In this document: positions 28,027-36,029 of the stretch, in pieces | Layout of the letters: each line of letters opens with the position of its first letter | Position numbering within the stretch: the first letter of the stretch is position 1 | Source of the DNA: an uncultured Collinsella sp. | Lineage (GTDB): Bacteria; Actinomycetota; Coriobacteriia; Coriobacteriales; Coriobacteriaceae | Assembly (NCBI GenBank): GCA_900547125.1 | Contig: URFU01000003.1 | Coordinates: 1 to 43,786 of the forward strand | Direction: 5' to 3' | Length of the DNA stretch: 43,786 bases | Notes under the pieces: generated by a model | The model's input: the letters and a program-made list of their open reading frames with translations, nothing else | Told to the model about the DNA's origin: nothing | Database searches by the model: none | Program-made: the position numbers and the translations under genes

Positions 28027-29376
28027 ATGGATACACCGTTGGGCTCCGTGCTCTACATCACCCTCGGGTGCGCTAAGAACGAGGTTGACACCGACCGCAT
28101 GCGTTCTCTTTTGACCGCCGCGGGCTACGAGGAGGCATTCGACCCGCAGGATGCCGATATCGCCATCGTCAATACTTGCTCGTTCCTCGCCTCCGCAACG
28201 TCCGAGAGCATCGAGACCACGCTCGAGCTCGCCAACGAGGTTCAGGACGGCGTTCGTTCTTGTCCCATCGTCATGTGCGGCTGCGTGCCGTCGCGCTATG
28301 GCGATGACCTGCCTGACGAGCTGCCCGAGGTCGCTGCCTTTGTGAAGGCCGACGAGGAAGATGGCATCGTGGCGGTCATCGATGGCGTGCTGGGTGTCGA
28401 GCGTGAGATTGCAGCCTATATCCCGCAGGTCAAACGTACCGTCGAGGGTGCTGTCGCTTACGTCAAGATTTCCGATGGCTGCAACCGCTTCTGCAGCTTC
28501 TGCATGATTCCCTACATCCGCGGCCGCTATCATTCGCGCAATGCCGAGAGCATCATCTCCGAGGTGCGCGACCTGGTTGCCGGCGGTGTGCGCGAGATCG
28601 TGCTGATCGGCCAGGACACGGGCATCTGGGGTACCGACTTTGCCGACGAGGACGTCGCCGATGGCTCGCCGCGCAATCTGGCGCAGCTGCTGCGTGCCGT
28701 CGCCGAGGCCGTGCGCCCGCACAACGTCTGGGTCCGCGTGCTCTATCTGCAGCCCGAGGGCATGACTGACGAACTCATCGAGACGATTCGCGATACGCCC
28801 GAGGTGCTGCCCTATATCGATATCCCCGTGCAGCACTGCGACGCGCGCATTCTCAAGGCCATGCGTCGCTCCGGTTCGCACCAGGAGCTCGAGGATCTGT
28901 TCCGCGACCTTCGTGAGCGTATCCCCGGCATCGTGATCCGTTCCACGGCCATGGTCGGCTTCCCGACCGAGACCGACGACGAGTTCCGCGACCTTATCGA
29001 CTTTATGGACACCGTCGGCTTTGACTACACGAGCGTCTTTGCCTACTCGCAGGAGGAGGGCAGCCTGGCCGCTAAGATGGAGGGCCAGGTCGACGAAGAG
29101 GTCAAGCTCGAGCGCGCCCAGGAGGCCATGGACCTGGCCGAGTCGCTCGGTTTTGCCGCCACCGCCGCACATGTGGGCGAGCGCGCCCAGGTGATCGTCG
29201 ACGGTATCGAAGAGACCGAGGATGGCGCCGAGCTGATCGGCCATGCCTGGTTCCAGGCGCCCGATTCCGATGGCGCGGTGCATCTGGACGCCAGCGAGGC
29301 GTCCGTGGGCGATATTCTGACCGTCGAGTTTACCGATAGCTTCTGCTATGAGCTTATCGGTCATGTTGTGGAGTAG
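28027..29376 (+). CDS. rimO: Ribosomal protein S12 methylthiotransferase RimO
   Basis: A radical SAM enzyme that adds a methylthio group to a conserved aspartate of ribosomal protein S12. The 449-residue protein has YITLGCAKNEVDTDRM and NTCSFLASATSES, the first typical of RimO. VMCGCVPSRY supplies the third auxiliary-cluster cysteine. The radical SAM motif is CNRFCSFC, followed by PYIRGRYHSR and LIGQDTGIWG. A C-terminal TRAM domain ends in the ELIGHVVE region. AAAGGA lies before the ATG. pgsA follows nine bases after the stop. Confidence 0.95.
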   Translation: MDTPLGSVLYITLGCAKNEVDTDRMRSLLTAAGYEEAFDPQDADIAIVNTCSFLASATSESIETTLELANEVQDGVRSCPIVMCGCVPSRYGDDLPDELPEVAAFVKADEEDGIVAVIDGVLGVEREIAAYIPQVKRTVEGAVAYVKISDGCNRFCSFCMIPYIRGRYHSRNAESIISEVRDLVAGGVREIVLIGQDTGIWGTDFADEDVADGSPRNLAQLLRAVAEAVRPHNVWVRVLYLQPEGMTDELIETIRDTPEVLPYIDIPVQHCDARILKAMRRSGSHQELEDLFRDLRERIPGIVIRSTAMVGFPTETDDEFRDLIDFMDTVGFDYTSVFAYSQEEGSLAAKMEGQVDEEVKLERAQEAMDLAESLGFAATAAHVGERAQVIVDGIEETEDGAELIGHAWFQAPDSDGAVHLDASEASVGDILTVEFTDSFCYELIGHVVE

Positions 29377-29385
29377 GAGAGCGTC

Positions 29386-30024
29386 GTGGCTAACGAGAGC
29401 AATAAGGAACTGACGAGTGTCTGGACGCCCGCCAACATCGTGACGTGCGTTCGCATCGTCTTTATCCCGGTGTTCATGATCGTGTCGGCGCTTTCTCACA
29501 CGAGTGTTGCCGGTACGGATTGGAGCACCTTCGACGGCCCGCTCGCCGCCGCTGCCTTCATTCTGTATGTGATCCTGTCGTGCACCGATAAGGTCGACGG
29601 TTATCTGGCGCGTTCGCGCAACGAGATCACCGACTTCGGTAAATTCTTGGACCCCATCGCCGATAAGCTGCTCGTGTTCTCGGCCCTGCTGCTGTTCTTG
29701 GATTTTGGCGCGGTGACCGTGTGGTCCGTGTTCATTATCCTGTTCCGCGAGCTGCTGGTGAGCGCCCTTCGCATGGTCGCGAGTGCGGCCGGTGTGGTCG
29801 TTGCGGCCGATAAGCTCGGCAAGTACAAGACGGCAACCACGATGGTCTCCATTTGCGGTTACCTGTGCGTTTTTGCTATGGCCGGCTTGCACCTTGGCCC
29901 GGTGGCGCTGACGCTCGGCATCTACTCGGTGTCGCGCTTCCTGTACGCCGGTGCCGGTGTCCTGACCGTTATCTCGGGCGCCCAGTACTTCTGGAACTGC
30001 CGCAAGATCGTCTTTTCGGTCTAG
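29386..30024 (+). CDS. pgsA: Phosphatidylglycerophosphate synthase
   Basis: Transfers a phosphatidyl group from CDP-diacylglycerol to glycerol-3-phosphate, the committed step to phosphatidylglycerol and cardiolipin. The 212-residue membrane protein has the CDP-alcohol phosphotransferase signature D-x2-DG-x2-AR-x8-G-x3-D-x3-D in DKVDGYLARSRN through FGKFLDPIADKL. WTPANIVTCVRIVFIPVFM forms the first helix. The GTG start has AGGAGAG upstream. The rodZ-pgsA-cinA-recA order is also known from B. subtilis. Confidence 0.94.
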   Translation: MANESNKELTSVWTPANIVTCVRIVFIPVFMIVSALSHTSVAGTDWSTFDGPLAAAAFILYVILSCTDKVDGYLARSRNEITDFGKFLDPIADKLLVFSALLLFLDFGAVTVWSVFIILFRELLVSALRMVASAAGVVVAADKLGKYKTATTMVSICGYLCVFAMAGLHLGPVALTLGIYSVSRFLYAGAGVLTVISGAQYFWNCRKIVFSV

Positions 30025-30030
30025 GTCCTA

Positions 30031-30567
30031 GTGGGTATGACGGACTCTTTTGAGCAGATTTCCGCACATAACGAGGAGCTGGCGCGTGATATTGTCGAGC
30101 GCGCGAGCGCTCGGGGCGTGACGGTTTCGACGGCTGAGTCGCTGACGGCGGGTATGATCGCCTCGACGATTGCCGATATCCCGGGCGCCTCGGCGGTGCT
30201 GCGTGGCGGTGCGGTGACCTATTGCGATGAGATCAAACATCGCGTGCTCGGCGTCGAGCGGGAAACGCTCGATCGGTTTAGCGCCGTGTCGCACCAGACG
30301 GCGCGTGAGATGGCCGCGGGTTCGCTGGACCTTTATCAGAGCGATATAGCCGTAAGCGCAACGGGCTACGCTGGGCCCGGTGGTGGCACCGAGCAAGACC
30401 CCGCTGGTACGTTCTATATTGGCTGGGCGTATCGCGCGGCCGATGGGGGAGCGCCGGTTGTCGAGTCTGCGCGCTGTCATTACGAGGGCGATCGGTCGTG
30501 CGTTCGCGCCTATGCGGTCGCGGAGGCTTTGGAGCGCATTGTCCGCGTGCTCAATTCTATGGAATAG
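30031..30567 (+). CDS. pncC: CinA C-terminal-type nicotinamide-nucleotide amidase
   Basis: Deamidates nicotinamide mononucleotide in the pyridine nucleotide salvage cycle. The 178-residue protein corresponds only to the C-terminal domain of CinA and lacks the N-terminal MoeA-like domain. Motifs seen are VSTAESLTAGMIASTIADIP, VTYCDEIKHRVLGV, AVSHQTAREMA and AVSATGYAGPGGGTEQDPAG. The start could be GTG 30031 or ATG 30037; neither has a clear ribosome binding site, and coupling to pgsA seems likely. It precedes recA, as cinA does in many bacteria. Confidence 0.9.
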   Translation: MGMTDSFEQISAHNEELARDIVERASARGVTVSTAESLTAGMIASTIADIPGASAVLRGGAVTYCDEIKHRVLGVERETLDRFSAVSHQTAREMAAGSLDLYQSDIAVSATGYAGPGGGTEQDPAGTFYIGWAYRAADGGAPVVESARCHYEGDRSCVRAYAVAEALERIVRVLNSME

Positions 30568-30574
30568 ACGTGGT

Positions 30575-30598
30575 TTAAGGGGCCTTAGGGCCCCTTAA
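30575..30598. terminator. Perfect hairpin after pncC, probable terminator without T-run
   Basis: TTAAGGGGCC (30575-30584) and GGCCCCTTAA (30589-30598) pair perfectly over a four-base loop. No T-run follows on either strand, so its strength as an intrinsic terminator is uncertain. Confidence 0.6.
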
Positions 30599-30685
30599 TT
30601 GTGGAGATAGGGACCTTTGACGGTATTGGTGTTTGTGCTGGTACAGGGCCTAATTTTGTTCGAGCACCCGTATTTGTGATTGGCG

Positions 30686-30742
30686 TGGTCAATCGTTTGG
30701 TCGGTGATTGGTCGGCGTTTGGTCGGGTTTTGGAATGGTCGG
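30686..30742 (+). repeat. Iterated TGGTCGG motifs upstream of the recA promoter
   Basis: TGGTCGG occurs at 30698, 30709, 30720 and 30736, and a variant TGGTCAA at 30686, giving spacings of 12, 11, 11 and 16 bases. All are on one strand, ending 23 bases before the recA -35. They may be a binding array for an activator or repressor. Confidence 0.6.
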
Positions 30743-30765
30743 GTGCATATGATGAATCTGAACGG

Positions 30766-30794
30766 TTGACCACGAACAGCCGTTCGTTTATTAT
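30766..30794 (+). promoter_or_regulatory. recA promoter
   Basis: TTGACC (30766-30771), 17 bases, TATTAT (30789-30794). This is one of the best -35/-10 pairs in the window, and the spacer holds a LexA box. The GAGGAGG ribosome binding site for recA follows at 30811-30817. Confidence 0.85.
30773..30786. promoter_or_regulatory. LexA (SOS) box in the recA promoter
   Basis: CGAACAGCCGTTCG is an exact match to the Gram-positive LexA consensus CGAAC-N4-GTTCG. It lies wholly between the -35 and -10 of recA, so LexA binding should block RNA polymerase. Confidence 0.93.
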
Positions 30795-30824
30795 CTTTTC
30801 AGGTTGTTTAGAGGAGGGCTATTC

Positions 30825-31973
30825 ATGGCCAAGAATTCAGGTCCCGTACGTACCGTTCATGCACGCACGACGGGTAAAGAGCGCGACGAGATGATCGCCA
30901 CCACCAAGGCCGAGATCGAGAAGAAGTTCGGCCAGGGCTCTATTATGAGGTATGGCGACGGCGGTCCCGAGCTCGAGGTCGAAGCTATTCCGACGGGCTC
31001 TCTGGCGCTCGACGCCGCCTTGGGTATCGGCGGCGTGCCGCGCGGCCGTATCGTCGAGATTTATGGCCCCGAGTCCTCCGGTAAGACGACGCTTTCGCTC
31101 GAGATTCTTGCAGAGGCACAGGCCATGGGCGGCGTCGTGGCATTTATCGATGCCGAGCATGCGCTTGATCCCACCTATGCCGCGCGCATCGGTGTCGATA
31201 TCGATGAAGTGTTGATTTCCCAGCCCGATACGGGTGAGCAGGCGCTCGAGATCGTCGATATGCTTGTGCGCTCCGGTGCCATCGACGCCATCGTCGTCGA
31301 CTCTGTTGCCGCCTTGACTCCGCGTGCCGAGATCGAGGGTGAGAGCGGTGACACGACGGTGGGTCTGCAGGCTCGTTTGATGAGCCAGGCGCTCCGCAAG
31401 CTCGCCGGCTCGCTTTCCAAGTCCAACACGACCTGCATCTTCATTAACCAGCTGCGCGAGAAGATCGGCGTCAAGTACTGCAACCCCAAGAACACAACGG
31501 ACGGCCGCACGCTCAAGTTCTACTCATCCGTGCGAATCGATATTCGCAAAATCGATACCATCAAGCTCAAGGACGAGGTTATCGGCAATCGCGTGCGCGC
31601 CAAGGTCGTTAAGAACAAGGTGGCCGCTCCGTTCCGCTCGGCCGAGTTTGACATCATGTATGGCACCGGCATCTCCAAAGAGGGCTCGATTCTGGATATG
31701 GCCGTCGAATGCGGCATCTGCAAAAAGATGGGGTCCTGGTTTGCCTATGGCGAGGATAAGCTCGGCAACGGTCGCGAGGCCGCCAAGACGTTCCTGCGCG
31801 AGCACCCCGATTGCGCCGACGAGATCGAGCACAAGGTTCGCCTTGCCTGCGGTCTTGAGTATGACGATGATGCCCCCTCCGAGGTTGAGTTGACCGATCA
31901 GCCCGCCCCCGAGGAGTTTGACGAGCTGTACGCCATCGATGGCTCCGCGATGCTCGACGATGACGACGAGTAG
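30825..31973 (+). CDS. recA: Recombinase RecA
   Basis: Forms filaments on single-stranded DNA, drives strand exchange and triggers LexA self-cleavage. ATG 30825, after GAGGAGG, gives 382 residues. The P-loop GPESSGKT is at 81-88, with AFIDAEHALDP, the L1 region ALTPRAEIEGESGD and FINQLREKIG. The L2 loop is unusual: YCNPKNTTDGR at 218-228, where E. coli has FGNPETTTGGN. The C-terminus is acidic and ends MLDDDDE, as in many RecA proteins. Regulation by LexA is evident from the promoter, and recX follows 11 bases after the stop. Confidence 0.97.
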   Translation: MAKNSGPVRTVHARTTGKERDEMIATTKAEIEKKFGQGSIMRYGDGGPELEVEAIPTGSLALDAALGIGGVPRGRIVEIYGPESSGKTTLSLEILAEAQAMGGVVAFIDAEHALDPTYAARIGVDIDEVLISQPDTGEQALEIVDMLVRSGAIDAIVVDSVAALTPRAEIEGESGDTTVGLQARLMSQALRKLAGSLSKSNTTCIFINQLREKIGVKYCNPKNTTDGRTLKFYSSVRIDIRKIDTIKLKDEVIGNRVRAKVVKNKVAAPFRSAEFDIMYGTGISKEGSILDMAVECGICKKMGSWFAYGEDKLGNGREAAKTFLREHPDCADEIEHKVRLACGLEYDDDAPSEVELTDQPAPEEFDELYAIDGSAMLDDDDE

Positions 31974-31984
31974 CGGATGCCGAC

Positions 31985-32677
31985 ATGTCATATATGGTGA
32001 CCGAGGCCACGGTCGTCTTTCCCGATAAGAAAGCGGCCTCCTCGTTCTCGAGCGGCTATGCGTCTAAAAAGCCCTGCGCGCATATCGATTGCGATCTCGA
32101 GGGCGGTTTTGAACGTTCCATTTGGACTCCCGTGCGCGTGGCGCGCCTGTACGTTAAAAACCGCCCCGACCTTCCCTGTGATTGGGATGACTTTCGCGAG
32201 GCAGTGCAGCTTATCGAACGTAAGTGTGCGCTCACCATGGTGACCGAGATGCTTTCGCGCCGCGATCATGCCACGGGCGAGGTACGCGATAAGTTGGCGC
32301 GCTATGGCTTTCGACAGCCTGCGATCGATTTTGCCGTTGCTCGAGCGACCGAGTATCGTTTTTTGGATGAGAACCGCTTTTGCTCGTACTTTATCGAAGA
32401 GCGTAAGCGTCGCGGCTGGGGACAGCGCAAGATCGAGGTTGAGCTCAAACGCCGTCATGTTGTGCTTGACGATATCCCCGGGTATCCCGAGGCGTATTTT
32501 GCCGCGGATGATGACTTGGCCCGCGCTTCGGCCTTGCTCGCTAAACGTCGCGTTCCCGAAGTACGTGCATTCGAAAAGCTCGTCAGGTTTTTGATGGGTA
32601 AAGGATTCTCGTATCACATCGCCGCCGATGCCGTTAAGGCGCGCCTTGATGCCTTAAGCGAGGAATGCACCGTGTAA
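31985..32677 (+). CDS. recX: RecA regulator RecX
   Basis: Binds RecA filaments and limits their extension and activity. The 230-residue protein has an N-terminal stretch of about 65 residues of unclear relation. Tandem three-helix RecX repeats follow: ALTMVTEMLSRRDHATGEVR, RDKLARYGFRQPAIDFAVAR, FCSYFIEERKRRGWGQRKIE and FEKLVRFLMGKGFSYHIAAD. Its position directly after recA is the usual one and implies co-transcription under SOS control. The ATG start lacks a strong ribosome binding site, consistent with a lower expression level than RecA. Confidence 0.9.
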   Translation: MSYMVTEATVVFPDKKAASSFSSGYASKKPCAHIDCDLEGGFERSIWTPVRVARLYVKNRPDLPCDWDDFREAVQLIERKCALTMVTEMLSRRDHATGEVRDKLARYGFRQPAIDFAVARATEYRFLDENRFCSYFIEERKRRGWGQRKIEVELKRRHVVLDDIPGYPEAYFAADDDLARASALLAKRRVPEVRAFEKLVRFLMGKGFSYHIAADAVKARLDALSEECTV

Positions 32678-32739
32678 GCGTGCATCCGTTACGCCCCTGC
32701 CGTTCACCGCTCGATTGGCGCCGTGCCGGGTGCGTTTAT

Positions 32740-32768
32740 TTGACAGTTGTTGCGGTTCAACGTAGGAT
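32740..32768 (+). promoter_or_regulatory. rny promoter
   Basis: TTGACA (32740-32745), 17 bases, TAGGAT (32763-32768). The consensus -35 and ideal spacing make it convincing. It would give a leader of about 160 bases. Confidence 0.75.
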
Positions 32769-32779
32769 AAATACTGTCA
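32741..32779. repeat. Inverted repeat overlapping the rny promoter
   Basis: TGACAGT (32741-32747) and ACTGTCA (32773-32779) are perfect reverse complements. One overlaps the -35 and the other lies just past the -10, a layout that could serve a dimeric repressor. Confidence 0.4.
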
Positions 32780-32873
32780 TTTGCTTTGTGATATGTGCTC
32801 ATCTGTGATGAGTTTGTTTATATGTTTATCTGTATCCGACCCGCATAAGCTGCGCCCATATTACTCAAATGTC

Positions 32874-32899
32874 GCGAGCCGTTCGTAAGGACGGTTCGC
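32874..32899 (+). promoter_or_regulatory. Hairpin in the rny leader
   Basis: GCGAGCCGT (32874-32882) pairs with ACGGTTCGC (32891-32899), with one G-T wobble, over an eight-base loop, followed by TTTGCTG. It is 36 bases before the start codon and could be an attenuator or an RNase processing site. Confidence 0.5.
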
Positions 32900-32934
32900 T
32901 TTGCTGTGTAACGAATCCATAAAAAGGAGTGAGC

Positions 32935-34485
32935 ATGCCTATCATTGCAGCGCTCGTTGGCCTCGTTTTGGGTGCCATCGCCGCCATTGCCTACATGCGC
33001 ACCGCCAAGCAGGGTAGTCTTCACGAGGCCGACGAAAAGATTCAGTCGGCACACGCGCAGGCAGAGTCCCTGATCGGTGATGCTAAGCGTCAGGCCGAGA
33101 CCCTCAAAAAAGAGGCTCTGCTCGAGGCCAAGGAAGAGATCATCAAGAACAAGCAGGCCGCCGAGGCCGAGGACAAGCAGCGTAAGAGCGAGATTCGCAC
33201 GCTCGAAAACCGCGTGATGCAGCGCGAGGAATCGCTCGATCGCCGCAACGCTGCCCTCGATAAGCGCGAGCATCAGCTGTCCAGCCAGGCCGGTCAGGTC
33301 GAGAAGCGCTCTCGCGAGCTTGAGGAGCTCTGCGCCAAGCAGACTTCCGAGCTCGAGCGTATTGCCGACCTTACGCGCGAGGACGCTCACAAGGAGCTGC
33401 TCGACAAGGTCCGCGGCGAGGTTACCCACGAGGCGGCTACCATCATCCGTGAGTCCGAGCAGCAGGTCCGCGCCGAGTGCCACAAGACCGCCCAGGAGAT
33501 ACTCTCCCTGGCGATTCAGCGTTGCGCCGCCGACCATACCGCCGAGGTCACCGTCACTTCCGTTCATATTCCCTCCGATGACCTCAAGGGTCGCATCATC
33601 GGTCGCGAGGGTCGCAACATCCGCACCTTTGAGCAGGTGTCCGGCGTCAACCTCGTGATTGATGACACTCCCGAGACCGTTGTACTCTCGAGCTTCGATC
33701 CGGTCCGTCGTGAGACCGCCCGCGTGGCACTTGAGAACCTCATTGCCGACGGTCGTATTCACCCCGCCCGCATCGAGGAGATGTATCACAAGGCCGCCGA
33801 TTTGGTTCAGCAGCGTGTGCGCGAGGCCGGCGAGCAGGCCGCCTTCGATACCGGTATCCACGACCTGCATCCCGAGATCGTCAAGACCCTGGGCGCTCTG
33901 CGCTACCGCACCTCGTTTGGTCAGAACGTGCTGCAGCATTCCCTGGAGGTCTCCGACCTGTGCGGCGTTATGGCCTCCGAGCTTGGTCTGGATGTTGTGA
34001 CCGCTAAGCGCGCCGGTCTTCTGCACGACCTGGGCAAGGCCATCGACCATGACGTTGAGGGTCCGCATGCTGTGATTGGTGCCGAGCTCGCCCGCCGTTA
34101 TGGCGAGAAGCCCGTTATCGTCCACGCGATCGAGGCCCATCATGCCGATGTCGATCCCAACACGGCGCTCGACGTTCTGGTCCAGGCTGCCGATGCCGGC
34201 TCCGCTTCTCGTCCCGGCGCCCGCCGTGAGTCGGCCGAGAACTACATCAAGCGCCTTGAGAAGCTCGAGGAGATTGCCAATTCTCACGACGGCGTCGAGC
34301 GTACCTATGCCATGCAGGCCGGTCGCGAGGTTCATGTCATGGTCCAGCCGGACAAGATCTCCGATGCCCAGTCTACGGTGCTTGCGCACGATATCGCCCA
34401 CCAGATCGAGGAAGAGATGGAGTATCCCGGTCAGGTGCGCGTTGTCGTGATTCGCGAGAGCCGTGCCGTCGATATCGCTAAATAA
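32935..34485 (+). CDS. rny: Ribonuclease Y
   Basis: A membrane-anchored endoribonuclease that initiates mRNA decay in Gram-positive bacteria. ATG 32935 has AAAAAGGAG just upstream. The 516-residue protein has one N-terminal membrane helix (IIAALVGLVLGAIAAIAYM) and a long charged coiled coil to about residue 190. A KH domain contains GRIIGREGRN near 219-228. The HD domain shows LQHSLEVSDL, LLHDLGKAIDHD and IEAHHADVDP. The C-terminus PGQVRVVVIRESRAVDIAK is typical. The GHKL ATPase starts one base after its stop. Confidence 0.96.
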   Translation: MPIIAALVGLVLGAIAAIAYMRTAKQGSLHEADEKIQSAHAQAESLIGDAKRQAETLKKEALLEAKEEIIKNKQAAEAEDKQRKSEIRTLENRVMQREESLDRRNAALDKREHQLSSQAGQVEKRSRELEELCAKQTSELERIADLTREDAHKELLDKVRGEVTHEAATIIRESEQQVRAECHKTAQEILSLAIQRCAADHTAEVTVTSVHIPSDDLKGRIIGREGRNIRTFEQVSGVNLVIDDTPETVVLSSFDPVRRETARVALENLIADGRIHPARIEEMYHKAADLVQQRVREAGEQAAFDTGIHDLHPEIVKTLGALRYRTSFGQNVLQHSLEVSDLCGVMASELGLDVVTAKRAGLLHDLGKAIDHDVEGPHAVIGAELARRYGEKPVIVHAIEAHHADVDPNTALDVLVQAADAGSASRPGARRESAENYIKRLEKLEEIANSHDGVERTYAMQAGREVHVMVQPDKISDAQSTVLAHDIAHQIEEEMEYPGQVRVVVIRESRAVDIAK

Positions 34486-34486
34486 C

Positions 34487-35572
34487 ATGAACGACGCGAA
34501 CGAGCTCATCTCTTTTATCGCGTCGATGTCGGGGGAGGGCAACCTTCGCGTCGAGGAAAACCTTGGCGAGGGGTATGTCCGCCTCCGCGTTTCGGAGGCC
34601 GAGCGCCGTCAGGCCAAGCACGACATTCAGCATGTAGAGGACATTGTCATCGAGATGCTGCGCAATGCTCGTGATGCCGGAGCCGATAAGGTCTATCTCG
34701 CCACAACCAAGGAGGAGGGTGTTCGCACCCTCCTCTTCCTGGATAACGGTTCGGGTGTGCCACAGGATATGCAGGAGCGTATCTTCGATGCCCGTGTCAC
34801 CTCCAAGCTCGAGAGCATGAAAATGGACCGCTGGGGTGTTCACGGTCGTGGTATGGCGCTGTTCTCTATCAAGCAGAACACGGATGAGGCACGCGTTGTT
34901 ACATCGGGCGTCGATTTGGGTTCTGCGTTTAAGGTGTGCGTTGCCACCGATCGTTTGGGTGAGCGAGCCGACCAGTCGAGCTGGCCTCAGGCGGTTAAAG
35001 ATGAAGACGGCCGCTATGTATGCGCTCGTGGCCCTCACAACATCATTCGCGCAGCCTGCGAGTTTGCCCTTGAGGAGCTGCGTGGTTGCGATGTGTATCT
35101 GGGCTCTCCGTCCGAGATCGCTGCGACCCTGTACGCTCAGGCTTCGAGCCGACTCGATACGTCGCGCCTGCTCTTTATCGACGACGAGTGCGAGCTTCCA
35201 GTTATCGATCGCTTGGGCCTTGCCTCGGATGCCGAGGACTTTATCCGGATCTGCTCCGGTCTGGGCCTTGAGATGTCCGAGCGCACTGCCCACCGTATTC
35301 TGTCGGGACAGATTAAGCCCGTTCGCGGTGTGACTACACGTCTGCTGCGCGAGCGCGATTCCACCTCTCATGCGTCGGCTCCCGTCGATCTTGCCAAGGA
35401 CCGTCGAGGCCTTCGTATCGCCAAGGATGATATGGCACAGTTTTCGCGTGCGGTTGAGCGTGACTTTAACGACCTCGCTGCCCGGTATTACCTCAATCTG
35501 TGCGGCGACCCTAAGATTCGCGTTTCGCGTGATCGCATCACGGTGACGTTCGATCTTGCCAAAGAGGAATAA
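34487..35572 (+). CDS. GHKL-fold ATPase of unknown function, between rny and spoVS
   Basis: I do not recognise a named family. The 361-residue soluble protein has the Bergerat-fold ATP site: an N-box with EMLRNARDAG (Asn60, Asp63), a G1 box LFLDNGSGVP (86-92) and a G2-like segment RWGVHGRGMALFSI (115-128). This places it with the histidine kinase / Hsp90 / MutL / gyrase ATPases. No histidine-phosphorylation domain, membrane helix or MutL C-terminus is visible. The C-terminal 200 residues are mixed and include RILSGQIKPVRGVTTRLLRE. It follows rny with one base between, so it is translationally linked. B. subtilis has ymdB, a phosphodiesterase, in this place. ATP binding is well supported; a role with RNase Y or SpoVS is inference. 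Confidence 0.8.
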   Translation: MNDANELISFIASMSGEGNLRVEENLGEGYVRLRVSEAERRQAKHDIQHVEDIVIEMLRNARDAGADKVYLATTKEEGVRTLLFLDNGSGVPQDMQERIFDARVTSKLESMKMDRWGVHGRGMALFSIKQNTDEARVVTSGVDLGSAFKVCVATDRLGERADQSSWPQAVKDEDGRYVCARGPHNIIRAACEFALEELRGCDVYLGSPSEIAATLYAQASSRLDTSRLLFIDDECELPVIDRLGLASDAEDFIRICSGLGLEMSERTAHRILSGQIKPVRGVTTRLLRERDSTSHASAPVDLAKDRRGLRIAKDDMAQFSRAVERDFNDLAARYYLNLCGDPKIRVSRDRITVTFDLAKEE

Positions 35573-35579
35573 AATCTTT

Positions 35580-35600
35580 ACCGAGTCCGCTCGGTACGAT
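35580..35600 (+). promoter_or_regulatory. Hairpin and -10 element before spoVS
   Basis: ACCGAG (35580-35585) and CTCGGT (35590-35595) close a four-base loop, immediately followed by the TACGAT -10-like hexamer (35595-35600), preceded by GG. The palindrome overlaps the promoter and might be an operator. Confidence 0.4.
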
Positions 35601-35646
35601 ACAGTTATTGCAGTTAAAACGTACTTTAAAACGCAGGAGTTTCTTC

Positions 35647-35964
35647 ATGGATTGCCTGAAGGTATCAAGCAAATCATCACCCGCGTCCGTTGCCGGCGCC
35701 ATTGCCGGCATGGTCAAAGATGGCGTTCCCGTCAACATTCAGTGCGTCGGCGCCGGTGCCGTCAACCAGGCCATCAAGGCCGTTGCCATTGCGCGCGGCT
35801 TTCTGCTTCCGACCGGTTTTGATGTCTCCTGCGCGCCGGTGTTCTCCGATATCCTCATTAACGGGGAGTCGCGCACGGCAATTCGTCTCTCTATCTACGT
35901 TCACCAGATTAATCGGGCTGCTATGGATAACGTCGTCATGGACGACGTTAAGCCTGTTGCGTAA
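35647..35964 (+). CDS. spoVS: SpoVS-family protein
   Basis: A small Alba-like fold protein; in B. subtilis it affects stage V sporulation and septation, and it is widespread in non-spore-formers. ATG 35647 gives 105 residues and has AGGAG upstream. Hallmarks are LKVSSKSSPASVAGAIAGMV, IQCVGAGAVNQAIKAVAIAR and ISIYVHQ-like beta strands. There is a C-terminal extension of about 17 residues beyond the usual 86-residue family length. Nothing else in the window points to sporulation. Confidence 0.9.
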   Translation: MDCLKVSSKSSPASVAGAIAGMVKDGVPVNIQCVGAGAVNQAIKAVAIARGFLLPTGFDVSCAPVFSDILINGESRTAIRLSIYVHQINRAAMDNVVMDDVKPVA

Positions 35965-36029
35965 GCGAGCCGTCCGCACGCTTGTAGCACCTATGCGCCC
36001 CGTCGATACCATCGTTAGGATGTAAGCTC

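Noticed and set aside
27472..29892. 806-codon minus-strand open frame opposite yajQ, rimO and pgsA
   Set aside because: Three recognisable + strand genes cover it; the minus frame crosses their boundaries without recognisable domains.
30601..30894. 97-codon frame upstream of recA
   Set aside because: It runs across the repeat array, recA promoter and LexA box into recA in another frame, with no family resemblance.
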